Below are positions 8,474-18,100 of a DNA stretch of 64,000 nt, piece by piece. The number at the start of each line of letters is the position of its first letter. The stretch's first letter is position 1. Made by a program: the position numbers and the translations under genes. Under the pieces are notes generated by a model. It had not been told where the DNA came from. It searched no databases and saw only the letters and a program-made list of their open reading frames with translations. Source of the DNA: Phycisphaeraceae bacterium (lineage in GTDB: Bacteria; Planctomycetota; Phycisphaerae; Phycisphaerales; UBA1924); NCBI GenBank assembly GCA_020639135.1, contig JACKHE010000002.1:434001-498000 (forward strand), in the 5' to 3' direction.

Positions 8474-11400
8474 TCAGTCGATCGAGGTGTTCGTGCTCCT
8501 GGGCGCGGCATCAGTGGTCGTGGTCGGTTTTTCTGTGGCTGCTCCGAGCCTGGCGCGCGCCATCGGCGCCCAGTCCCCGGAGTCTTCAAGCTCCAGCACG
8601 CGCCGCCACTGCTCGCGCGCCCGCTCGGTGTCGCCCATCGCGTCGAAGCAGCGGCCCGCCTCGTACAACGCCGCGGCGCTCCACGCTGGCGCGGCGTACA
8701 GGATGTCCACCTTCAGCAGCTCCCCGGCAGCCTCCTCGTGCCGGCCCAGCGCAAAGAGGCACTCGCCGATCTGGAACTGCGCCCGAGCCGCGGTCTCGGA
8801 CCTCCCCGAGGCCGCCTCGCGGTACGCGCTGATCGCTGATTCCGGATCCCCCGCCGACTCCCGCGCCCAGCCGATCCCGAACTGCGCCGCCGAACGCCGG
8901 TCGCCACTCGGGAACCGGTCCAGATAGTCGGAGTACGCCGATGCGCTGTCGTCCCAGCGCTGCAGCTCCGCCGCGCACGTGCCGAGCCGCAGCAGCGCAG
9001 GCGCCGCGATCGAGGGGTCTTCGGACCGCGCAGCAACCGAGAATCGCGCTGCCGCGAGCGACCAGAGGCCCAGGCGGTGCAGCGACTCGCCGCAGATCAG
9101 CCGCGAAGAATCAAGCGACCTGTCTCCGGGGTCCGCCCGGACCAGCGCACCCTGCAGCGCATCGACAACCTCGGAATACGCGCCCTGTTGATAGAGGAGG
9201 GCGCCGAGCCGGATCGCGGCCTCGTCCGAGGCCGAACCGAGCGGGAGATCCCGCAGCGTCGCGATCGCCCCGGCCGAGTCGCCCGACTGGACGAGCAGGT
9301 CGGCCAGCTCCACCACGGTGTTCATGAAAGTCTGTTCATCGGGCCGTTGATCGAGAAGCTCGCGATACGATGCGATCGCGGAATCGGTGTCCCCATGGCG
9401 CCGGAATCGCCACGCGCGCTCGTACAGCAGCGGGACCAGCACCCCGGGAACAATCTCGGTTCCCAGCGATGTCAGCGCCGCGTCGGCCCTCGATGCGCCC
9501 GCATCATCGCCCGATCTGGCGCAGGCGATCGAGAGGCACGCGAGCGCCTCACTCCAACGTGCCTCCGGAAGGTCGCCGATCTCGATGCCCGCGAGAGTCC
9601 GCGCCGCGGTGTCGTTGTCGCCGGCCTGAAGCTCGAGCCTGCCCAGATCCAGTGTCGCTTCAGCGCTCGCGGCGGCGTCTTGACTACTCTCGATAACCGA
9701 CCGCAGCAGACGCCGCGCCGCTTCGGTGTCGCCCCCGGCGATCGCCGCGGAGGACAGACGCATCCCAGCCGCGGTGCGGATCTCGCCGGACACATCGAGC
9801 CGGAGCGCTTCCCGCCAGTCCGATTCGGAGCCGGCCTCGTCGCCGAGTGAACGCCGAAGATCGCCGCGTTCGAAGTGCGCCCTCGCCGCCTGCTCCTTGG
9901 CGAGACCGCCATTGATGGCGCGGTCCAGTGACTCCACGGCGCCGCGTTCATCGCCGGTTCGGGCCAGCGCGATGCCGAGCTTCATGAGGGTAGAGCCATC
10001 CACCGACGGCGCTCGTTGGAGGTAGGCTTCGTACGACGACACGGCGGCGGCCCAGTCCTCTCGCCCCATGGCCAGGTCCCCGAGCGTCCGCAGCGCCGGG
10101 ACGAACTCCTCCGCCCTCGAGGCGCCACGGGTGATCGAACGGAGGATCGTCTCCGCGGCCCCGCTGTTGCCGAGCTGCGCGTGGATCATGCCCAGCCGGT
10201 ACGCGATCGAGGGCCTCGCGTCGTCGCTGGACGATTCGGCGAGACAGCCCTTGTACGCGTCCCGCGCGCCCTCCAGATCGCCCTGCAGGTACAGGCTCTC
10301 GGCAAGCAGCATGCGGGCGCCGGTACGCAGCGAGGCGTCTCCGATCGACGGATTGTCCAGGATCTCCCGGCATCGAGCCGCGCACGGCGCATGACGCTGC
10401 CGCTCGTGATCGATGGACGCCAGCGCCGACATCGCGTGCGCGCGGATCGGATCGCTGATCGTCCCGCCAACCCGGAGATATCGCTCAAAGGTCGAGTACG
10501 CCTCATCGAGCCGCCCGGATTGCTGAAACGCGACACCGAGTTCGTAGATCGCGCTGGGCCCGGGGTCCGCGATTGCGGCTAGCCGCCGGGCCGCATCGGA
10601 AGCACGCCCAAGCCGTATCTCGCAGCGCGCCGCCCACCGGGCGACCTCCTCCGAGCCGTCGTCGCCGCGCATCAGGAAACGCAGCGCCTGCTCGTAGCGT
10701 TCCTCGTCGAATGCGATCATCCCGCGCTGGATGAGGACGTCGTGATCTTCGCCCAGTTCCGGCGATTCGTGCTCGAGCGTCGCGTACACGCGGTCCGCCT
10801 CCTCCGCCCGGCCGGCAAGAACCTGCGCATCAGCCAGCAGCCGCAGCGCCTCGGGCCGCAGCCCGGGATCGCCGTCCCGGAGCGCCCGCTCGCACACCCC
10901 GATCGCCCCGTCCGCATCTCCGGCACGGATCGACTCTCGCGCGATGCAAAGCGCCGCGATGGTTCGCAGCGACACGTCCTCGGTGTGCTTCATCGTCCAC
11001 GTTGACCACCCGATGGCCAGCTTGCCCTCCTTGATCCGCTCGGCCGAGAGCGCGGCGAAGAGGGCGCCGCGATCCGTCAGCGCGTCGGCGCCAAGCCGCT
11101 GCTCGGCTGTTCGAGCAATCTGCACGGTCTCCTCGTGCTCGCCGGTCCGGTGCATCGCTTCGATCAGCAAAGGCGCCGCGGCTGCGGCTTTATCGGGCTC
11201 GTCGCTCGTCAGCAGCGGACGCAGGCGCCGGGCGCACTGCTCGTAGTTTCCGAGCGCGAACTCGGCGCTGCCCGCGACGATCATCGCCTCGTCGGCGAAG
11301 CGGAACCCCGGCAGGTGGTCGAGCCCATCCAGCGCACGCAGCGCGTCCTGGTATCTGCCGAGCCGGTTGCAGGCGACGCCGAGGCCGTACCGGGCTGTCG

Positions 11401-11602
11401 GGGCATCCGTGTGTCCGGGGTGTTCCACGAGGAACTTCTCGTACTCCTGCGCCGCGAGGGCGTCCATGCCTCTGGAGAGGAAGCCGTTGCCCGCGAGGAA
11501 CGCCCTCCGGTCGTCATCGCCCTGCTGCGCGCGCGCCGGCGCGGTTAACGAGGCGATGCAGGCGAGCATCAGGATCAGGGCGGTGCGGCGGATGGGGGGC
11601 AT
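8474..11602 (-). CDS. Secreted TPR-repeat protein of the ExbBD operon
   Basis: A start at 11602 (MPPIRRTALILM...) is preferred because it gives a clean signal peptide ending ARAQ and a GGAG ribosome site 7 bases upstream; an in-frame start 17 codons earlier gives only a proline-rich leader. The mature protein of about 1020 residues is built almost entirely of TPR-type helix pairs (for example LGNYEQCARRLRPLL, GRLDEAYSTFERYL, GRHEEAAGELLKVD), with the final repeats resembling the YbgF/CpoB type of envelope TPR protein. It would act in the periplasm as a protein-binding scaffold. As first gene before exbB, exbD and the propeller/toroid gene, it may play a role like CpoB in Tol systems. Confidence 0.85.
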   Translation of the reverse strand: MPPIRRTALILMLACIASLTAPARAQQGDDDRRAFLAGNGFLSRGMDALAAQEYEKFLVEHPGHTDAPTARYGLGVACNRLGRYQDALRALDGLDHLPGFRFADEAMIVAGSAEFALGNYEQCARRLRPLLTSDEPDKAAAAAPLLIEAMHRTGEHEETVQIARTAEQRLGADALTDRGALFAALSAERIKEGKLAIGWSTWTMKHTEDVSLRTIAALCIARESIRAGDADGAIGVCERALRDGDPGLRPEALRLLADAQVLAGRAEEADRVYATLEHESPELGEDHDVLIQRGMIAFDEERYEQALRFLMRGDDGSEEVARWAARCEIRLGRASDAARRLAAIADPGPSAIYELGVAFQQSGRLDEAYSTFERYLRVGGTISDPIRAHAMSALASIDHERQRHAPCAARCREILDNPSIGDASLRTGARMLLAESLYLQGDLEGARDAYKGCLAESSSDDARPSIAYRLGMIHAQLGNSGAAETILRSITRGASRAEEFVPALRTLGDLAMGREDWAAAVSSYEAYLQRAPSVDGSTLMKLGIALARTGDERGAVESLDRAINGGLAKEQAARAHFERGDLRRSLGDEAGSESDWREALRLDVSGEIRTAAGMRLSSAAIAGGDTEAARRLLRSVIESSQDAAASAEATLDLGRLELQAGDNDTAARTLAGIEIGDLPEARWSEALACLSIACARSGDDAGASRADAALTSLGTEIVPGVLVPLLYERAWRFRRHGDTDSAIASYRELLDQRPDEQTFMNTVVELADLLVQSGDSAGAIATLRDLPLGSASDEAAIRLGALLYQQGAYSEVVDALQGALVRADPGDRSLDSSRLICGESLHRLGLWSLAAARFSVAARSEDPSIAAPALLRLGTCAAELQRWDDSASAYSDYLDRFPSGDRRSAAQFGIGWARESAGDPESAISAYREAASGRSETAARAQFQIGECLFALGRHEEAAGELLKVDILYAAPAWSAAALYEAGRCFDAMGDTERAREQWRRVLELEDSGDWAPMARARLGAATEKPTTTTDAAPRSTNTSID

Positions 11603-11762
11603 GGGATGCTCCGGGGGGGGTGGCGCCGGTGTGCGCACGCGCAGACCGACCACCTGCTTGGGGGCGCGATCAGAACTTCCAATGAGCCAGATGCGCCGAG
11701 GCCGCCCTCCCTGTCGCCGATTGCTCAGAAACAGGAGGGCAGGCCGCGACGCGGGGGGGGTA

Positions 11763-14453
11763 TCAGCGGGTCGTCGAGCCGAAGCGCTGGCTGAGCTGCT
11801 CGTCCAGACGCTGGGCGTGCTCCTCCAGCAGCGAGTGCAACGACTCGGCGTGGTCGTGGGCCCAGTCGTGGAACTGGTCGATCCGGTCGCCCATCTCGTC
11901 CTGGAGCTCGTTGAGCTGCTCCTCGAGTGATTCTGCGAGTTCCTCGGCCTGGGCTTCGAGCTCGTCCGCCTGTTCGCCGAAGGAGTCGGCCTGTTCGAGC
12001 ATCTGCTCGGCCTGGGCGAGGACCATGTCCACCTGACTCTCGATCATCTCGGCGAGCTGCATCATCCGGTCGGCCTCGTGCTGGGCGCTCTCGGCGCGGA
12101 CCATAGCCTGGTACTGCTCGGAGGTGGTCAGCGATTCCGCCTGCTCCAGCCACTGTTCGACCTGGTCGAGGATGGTCTCGGCCTGGGCGCGGTGCGACTC
12201 GGACTGGGCCTCGATGGAATCGGCCTGCGCCTCGATCGCCTCGGCCTGCGCCTGGAGGGAGTCCTGCATCTCTCGCAGCCGCTGGGCTTCCTGGAACATC
12301 CCCCGCACGCGGAGCTCGACCTTGGCCGCCTCGTCGCCCATCGGGTTGTTCTCCCACATCCCGCGGACCATCGGGTTGTCGCCCTGCTGACCCGGCATGG
12401 GCATGCCGCCGGCGGCGCCTGGATCAATCATCTCGACGAACTCGGCGAAGACGCGCTGGGTGTTGGTGTCGCCCTCGACGGTGATGTCCTCGTCGCCGAT
12501 ATAGACACGCGTGGGCACGCTGCCCAGCGCCATCAGCGACGTGAGATCCTTCAGCTTGCCCTGGCTCGTCAGGCGGTACTCCACGCGGTCCTTCTTCGGG
12601 TCGAGGAGCGCGACGAACGCGGCGAAGCGGCGCTGCTGCTCGTTGTCGCCGTGGACGAGGACGCCGTCGTCGAGCGGCTGGATGAGCAGCGGCACGTCGT
12701 CACGCGACATGAGTTTCACCAGCGCATCGAGACGGTCCTTGGGCAGGTGATACACGGCCTCCCGCTCGGCGTTGTCGCCCACGGTGTACCAGCCCGCGCC
12801 TCCGGCGTAGCCCAGGTGTTCACCGGCGAGCGCCTGCAGCTTGCCGTGGATGGCGCCGAGGGTGGTCTCGACGTTGGGTGAGCAGGCGGTCCCGGCGCCG
12901 GTGGGCGCCGCGACACCGCAGGAGTTGGATGTCGCCGCGCCGGCCTTCGGCGCCTTGGCGGGTTTGGGCGCCTTGGTGGGCGCCGGGGCTCGATCGATCA
13001 TGTACTGCTCGAAGGTGCTCAGGTCGGACGGGGCTTCCGGCGCCGCGGGGGCGGCGTCGGGTTCCGGGGCGGTCGGCGTGGGGCACGCCCAGCCCGGTGC
13101 GGAGTACACGCCGCCGGCGACGAGCATGGCCGCCAACGCGACGCCAACGATCGAGGTCCTGGGGTTCATCCGTGTCGTCATCACCATCGTGATTCTCCTG
13201 GAAAAGCGTTTCGCTCCCGGCGACACGGCCCCGATCCCCACGAGGGGAACCCCGGCGCCGCCGGCGCTGACATACTGCTTGGTCATCAGAAGTGCACGCG
13301 CATACGGCGCCCGGACACCGGGCATGAGCGCGGTCACCCACACATCGCAGGCCAGATCGGCCTCCTCACGGACGCGCCGCCTGGCCCACCAGACGACGGG
13401 GTGCCACCAGTACAGCGTGGCCACGAGCATCTCCGCCCAGCGGACCCAGTGATCCCTCCGGCGGATGTGCGCCAGCTCGTGCTGCACGACGGCGCGCCGG
13501 CCGGATTCGTCGAGCTCCGACCAGAGGGCGCCCGGGAGCACGAGTGTCGTGCGCCAGCCGCACCAGACCATCGGTGAGACCCGATCGGAGACCATGAGCG
13601 ACCTGGGCGCGCGGCGGAGGCCGAGTTCCTGCGCGGATTCCTCGACCAGCGACCGCACGGAGTCCGGCGCCGGCGCGGCCGACTTGAACAGCCGGCAGGC
13701 GAGCCACAGCCGGCTCGCGGCGACCGCCACAACGGCAACAACGCCGGTGATCCAGAGCCACGCGGGCATCCGGGGCACGGCGTTGACGGCCGATCGGAGA
13801 TATCCGGAGGCGGCGCTCGTCGCCGAAGTCGCTTCCTGACGGAGGCGGCTGACGCCGAAGTCACAGACGCGCCTTGCGGATTCCCAGAAAACGGCGATGG
13901 TCGTCAAGGGATTATGGGCTGGCGCCGCGATGACGGCGGGCAACTCCGTCTGTTCCTCGGGTTCGATCTGCGCCAGCGGCTGCGGCGGGTTGATCGGCAC
14001 GTGCTGGATCGGACGCGGCGGGAGCGCCAAGGGTTCGGCGATCGCAGGTTTCTCGGGTTGGAGCGCGAACCGGCCGTCGGTGACGTGCGGCGCCGCGAGC
14101 ATCGTCGGGCGCTGTGCGATCGCGGCGGTCCGCTCGATACGCAGCGTTCCTGTCTTGGACCCGGTTGCGGCCGGCGGAGTCTGCGCGGATCGCTGCACGA
14201 TCACGGGTTGGGGAATCGCCGGTTGCTCGGATGCAGGCGCTGGGTCGGATGCACGGGCCTCGAGAAGCGACCTGCTCAGCTGCGGCAGCGTGGGGGGGAT
14301 GATCAGGAAGACAAGCACGCTCAGCCACAACAGGTGACGCGTCGAGGGGCGGAGCCGGAACGCCCGGCACAGCAGCGCCACCACGATCGCGATCGGGATC
14401 ACCGCGATGGCGTTCTGCAGTAGCATGTCGGCGGCGCCCTGGAACGTGATCAT
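11763..14453 (-). CDS. BlaR1-like M56 metallopeptidase with coiled-coil sensor region
   Basis: The 896-residue protein has N-terminal membrane helices (13-30, 40-56), a proline-rich insert, another helix at 230-250, and the M56 peptidase core with HELAH at 325-329 and the downstream glutamate in REEAD at 362-366. A further transmembrane segment lies at about 436-452. The exported part carries no penicillin-binding domain. It has two related alpha/beta units (about 574-618 and 633-678, sharing the pattern L..LM....VP..I...D..V.GD...Q..FA.FV..DP) and then a coiled coil rich in Gln, Glu and Ala (about 710-890). BlaR1-type proteins sense an envelope signal and inactivate a BlaI repressor. The start overlaps the blaI stop by 4 bases, so the two are co-translated. 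The inducing signal is unknown. Confidence 0.82.
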   Translation of the reverse strand: MITFQGAADMLLQNAIAVIPIAIVVALLCRAFRLRPSTRHLLWLSVLVFLIIPPTLPQLSRSLLEARASDPAPASEQPAIPQPVIVQRSAQTPPAATGSKTGTLRIERTAAIAQRPTMLAAPHVTDGRFALQPEKPAIAEPLALPPRPIQHVPINPPQPLAQIEPEEQTELPAVIAAPAHNPLTTIAVFWESARRVCDFGVSRLRQEATSATSAASGYLRSAVNAVPRMPAWLWITGVVAVVAVAASRLWLACRLFKSAAPAPDSVRSLVEESAQELGLRRAPRSLMVSDRVSPMVWCGWRTTLVLPGALWSELDESGRRAVVQHELAHIRRRDHWVRWAEMLVATLYWWHPVVWWARRRVREEADLACDVWVTALMPGVRAPYARALLMTKQYVSAGGAGVPLVGIGAVSPGAKRFSRRITMVMTTRMNPRTSIVGVALAAMLVAGGVYSAPGWACPTPTAPEPDAAPAAPEAPSDLSTFEQYMIDRAPAPTKAPKPAKAPKAGAATSNSCGVAAPTGAGTACSPNVETTLGAIHGKLQALAGEHLGYAGGAGWYTVGDNAEREAVYHLPKDRLDALVKLMSRDDVPLLIQPLDDGVLVHGDNEQQRRFAAFVALLDPKKDRVEYRLTSQGKLKDLTSLMALGSVPTRVYIGDEDITVEGDTNTQRVFAEFVEMIDPGAAGGMPMPGQQGDNPMVRGMWENNPMGDEAAKVELRVRGMFQEAQRLREMQDSLQAQAEAIEAQADSIEAQSESHRAQAETILDQVEQWLEQAESLTTSEQYQAMVRAESAQHEADRMMQLAEMIESQVDMVLAQAEQMLEQADSFGEQADELEAQAEELAESLEEQLNELQDEMGDRIDQFHDWAHDHAESLHSLLEEHAQRLDEQLSQRFGSTTR

Positions 14454-14881
14454 GCCTTGTCTTCCGGGTCGGTCGTGTCGGATTCCGCGGCGAGCTGGTC
14501 GATCAGCCGGCGCAGCTCCTCGATCTCGTCATGGGTGAACCGTTCGTTGCGGAGCAGGTGCAGGGCCATCGGGGCCGCGGCCCCGCCGAACATCTGCTGC
14601 ATCAGCGACCGGACGCGTGAGCCGACGACGCGCTCGCGCGGAGCTTTGGCTCGGTAGATGTAGGCGACGCCGGACTTGTCGCTGGCGACGTAGCCCTTCT
14701 GCTCGAGGCGCGTCAGGAACGTCAGGACGGTGGTGTAGGCAACCTTGCGGCCCCTGCGGTGGAGACCCTCCATGACCTCGCGGACCGTCGCCGGGCCGTC
14801 GTCCCAGAGGGTGGTCAGTGCTTCAAGCTCTGCGGCGCCGAGGTCGGCGGGGGCTGGGGGTTGGCTGCCCGGTCGTTTCAT
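14450..14881 (-). CDS. blaI: BlaI/MecI/CopY family transcriptional repressor
   Basis: The 143-residue winged-helix protein shows the family signature LTTLWDDGPATVREV, then KVAYTTVLTFLTRLEQKGYV, the recognition-helix region of penicillinase repressors. The C-terminal helical part (FGGAAAPMALHLL) would contain the dimerisation and cleavage region. A GGAG ribosome site lies 7 bases upstream of the ATG. The gene is first in a two-gene unit and overlaps the M56 peptidase gene by ATGA, the classic repressor/protease pair. Two operator-like dyads and a promoter lie just upstream, so it probably represses itself. Confidence 0.93.
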   Translation of the reverse strand: MKRPGSQPPAPADLGAAELEALTTLWDDGPATVREVMEGLHRRGRKVAYTTVLTFLTRLEQKGYVASDKSGVAYIYRAKAPRERVVGSRVRSLMQQMFGGAAAPMALHLLRNERFTHDEIEELRRLIDQLAAESDTTDPEDKA

Positions 14882-14896
14882 GGGGACTCCGGAGGC

Positions 14897-14914
14897 CTAC
14901 TACAGGCGTCGGAG
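14897..14914. promoter_or_regulatory. Second BlaI-type operator-like dyad
   Basis: CTACTAC-AGGC-GTCGGAG matches the layout of the dyad 24 bases further upstream of blaI (TACTAC, four bases, GTCGxA). It is a weaker copy between the -10 element and the blaI start. BlaI-family repressors recognise TACTAC-N4-GTAGTA-type sites, so it is a likely secondary binding site. Confidence 0.5.
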
Positions 14915-14917
14915 GGG

Positions 14918-14946
14918 ATGCTACTACTGATGTCGTAGAGATGCAA
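14918..14946 (-). promoter_or_regulatory. Predicted sigma-70 promoter of blaI-M56
   Basis: On the minus strand TTGCAT (14946-14941) and TAGCAT (14923-14918) are separated by 17 bases, about 37 bases upstream of the blaI ATG. Both hexamers are moderate matches to TTGACA/TATAAT. The overlap with a BlaI-type dyad strengthens the call. Confidence 0.5.
14921..14938. promoter_or_regulatory. BlaI-type operator over the blaI promoter
   Basis: CTACTAC-TGAT-GTCGTAG is an 18-base dyad with one mismatched pair. It matches the known TACTAC-N4-GTAGTA plan of BlaI/MecI operators. It overlaps the spacer and first bases of the predicted -10 element for blaI, a position that would block polymerase. It could also affect the divergent signalling gene. 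Confidence 0.65.
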
Positions 14947-15126
14947 GCCCCGAGTTTGCATTTTCGGACTCGTATTCCCTCCACCCGATCCGGCGCCAGC
15001 CCGAGGGTTTCCCTTGATTCGGGACCTGTTTGAGAGGATGGCAGTTGGAGGGTCAATCCGGGTGTGCGGCGGGCCGATGAGAAGCCAGAACCACCGCCGA
15101 TTCAGGCGGATGCGATCGTATGGACC

Positions 15127-18100
15127 ATGGTTGAACATCGCCACATGAAGAATCGACCCGAGAAGTTCGAGGATTCGACGGCGGGTGCGGCGCGCTCACC
15201 GGAGCCGCTGTTCAAGCGTCGATCGTCGATCGTGTTCAAACTCGCGACGGCGTTCATTATCGGATCGATGCTGCCTCTCGGCCTGTCGGTCGCGGTTTCC
15301 TACCGGGAGTCCGTGGAACGGACCTCGACAGAGATCCGTGAGCACCTGTTCAACCTCGCGGTCAGCCGGGAGAACGCGCTCAACGAGCACACGAAGGACC
15401 TCATCCGGTACTCCGATTGCATCAGTCGGGCAGGCGAAATCGTTCAGACACTGCGCACGGGCTCGTACGATCCGGGGACCGATCCGGCGGCTCGGGGGGC
15501 GCTGCAACTGCTCAGCGCGTTCCAGGATTCGAGATGGGGGGAGATCCATCACATCCTGCTGGCGGATGTCGATGGGAACATCGTGCTCGGCGCCGAGCAT
15601 CATGCTGACGAGGATCGGCACGCCGCCATCGAACTGAGCCAACACCTGGGTGAGACAATCGCGGGCGTGCGTGAGTTTCGCGCGGCGCTGCGCGAGACCC
15701 GTGTGACCGATGTGTTCGGGTTCCTGGACCGTGATCATTACCACCAGTTGATCCTCCAGCCGGTCCGGGACGAGCGGGATCAGACCGTCGGCGTCGTCGT
15801 GCTCGAGGTCGCGATCGACTATGTCCAGAAGATGATGGCGACCGATTTCTCGTTCGGGCGGACAGGTCGGATCTACCTCGTGTCGCACACCGGCGAGCGT
15901 GTGGTCAATCTGATCTCGGAAAGGTCCGGAGGCGACCCGCCGGAGGGCGTCCGGCTCGCGATCGCCGGCGATGAGCCGGTCGTCGGCGAGTTCGCCGGGG
16001 CAACAGGTGATCGGGTCTTCGGGCTGTACCTCCAGAGCTCGTATTACCCGTGGATCCTGTGCCTGGAGATCGACGCGGCCGAGGTCTGGGCGCCCATCTA
16101 CAGGTATCAGCTGCACATGCTCTCGATCTGCGGCGCCGCGCTGCTGATGCTGGTGTGCCTCGCTGTTCTGTTCAGCCGTCGTTTCGGCGCGCCGCTGCGG
16201 CGGGCGGCGGGGGCGGTCGAACGGATCGCCGGCGGCGACCTGAGCACGCCGATCGCGGTGACGACGGATGACGAGATCGGCCTCGTCCAGGCGGGTGTCG
16301 AGTCGATGCGGCTGAGGCTGCTCGAACACATCCAGATGCTGGACGAGCAGGTCGAGCAGGGCCTGCGCGAGCTGCAGTACCAGAAGATGGCGCTGGACGA
16401 GCACGCGATCGTGTCGGTGACCGACGAGCGCGGCCGGATCACGTACGTGAACCGGAAGTTCTGCCAGATCACGGGGTACTCCCAGGACGAGCTGATCGGG
16501 CAAGACCACCGGATCGTCAACTCGGGGTTCCACCCCAAGTCGTTCTTCCGTGACCTGTACCGGACGCTGTACTCGGGGCAGTCCTGGCGGGGAGAGATCT
16601 GCAACCGGGCCAAGCACGGGGAGATCTACTGGGTGGACTCGACGATCGTGCCGGCGCTGGACGATGCAGGAAACGTTCTTCGGTTCACATCGATCCGGAC
16701 GGACATCACGGCGAGGAAGATCGCGCAGGAGCGATTCGCGGCTGCGGTGCGCGGCTCGCGAGACGGGCTGTGGGACTGGAACCTGGTCACGGACGAGGTG
16801 TACTACGCGCCGCAGTTCCACCAGATGCTCGGGCTCGCGGACGGCGCCCTCGGCTGCCGGCCCGGGGACTGGATCAACCTGATCCTGCCGGACGACCTCT
16901 CGACGTTCAACGCGGAGCTCGAGGCGCACCTGGCCGGGGTCGAAGAGATCTTCGAGTGCGAGTTCCGGATGCTGCACGCGGACGGTGAGCCGCGCTGGAT
17001 GCTCTGCCGCGGGGAGGCGATCCGCGACTCTGACGGCAGGGCGATCCGCATCGCCGGCTCGCTCGCCGAGATCACGGAGATGAAGAACGCGCAGCGCGAG
17101 CTGAAGCTCGCCGCGGAGCACGACCGGCTGACCGGTCTCCCGAACCGCACGCTGTTCCTGAGCCACGTGCAGCGGGCGATCAACGTCAAGAAGCGCCGCC
17201 CGGAGGCCTGCTTCGCGGTTCTTTTCTTCGATTTCGACCGGTTCAAGGTCGTCAACGACAGCCTCGGCCACGATGTGGGGGACGAGCTGCTGATCGCGAT
17301 CGCCGGTCGGTTCCGCGAGGAGCTGAGGCCGTACGACGTGGCGGCGCGATTCGGCGGCGACGAGTTCGTCGTGCTCCTGGACATGCTGCACTCGTCCGAC
17401 GAGGCGCTGCAGATCGCGAACCGCCTGCTGAACATGTTCGCCACGCCCTACACGATCCAGGGGCACTTCGTTCGCAGCACGGCGAGCATCGGCATGGTGA
17501 CGAGCGACATGTCGTACGACAGCGCCGACGCGCTGGTGCGCGATTCGGACGCGGCGATGTACCAGGCGAAGGCCGCCGGGCGCGGGCGCGTGGTGGTCTT
17601 CGACGCCGAGATGCACGAGCAGGCGATGGACCGGATCCGGATCGAGGAGGACCTGGAGTTCGCGATCGAGAACAGCCAACTCCGCCTGCACTACCAGCCC
17701 ATTGTCAGCCTTGAGAACGGCGAGCTGGAGGGGTTCGAGGCGCTGGTCCGCTGGCAGCACCCCGAGCGCGGGCTCGTCCCGCCCGACAAGTTCATCGGCA
17801 TCGCCGAGGACAACGGCTTCATCATCGAGATGGGCGAGTGGGTCCTGCGGAGGGCCTGCGAGCAGGCCATGGCCTGGCGCGCCATGATCCCCGATCACAG
17901 ATCGTTCTTCGTGAACGTGAACGTGTCGAAGCGGCAGCTGTCACACCCCGATTGCATCGAGACCATCCAGCGCGTGCTCCGGGATACGGACGTCGATCCC
18001 CGGCTCATCAAGATCGAGATCACCGAATCCACGATCGTGGACAACCGCTCGGACCTCATCCCCATACTCCAGCGGATCCGTGCGCACGGCGTGCTCCTGG

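Noticed and set aside
15196..17898. Long open frame on the minus strand across the GGDEF/EAL gene
   Set aside because: It has no recognisable domain and an amino acid make-up dominated by Arg, Val, Asp and Leu, typical of the antisense of high-GC genes. The plus-strand protein has clear motifs.
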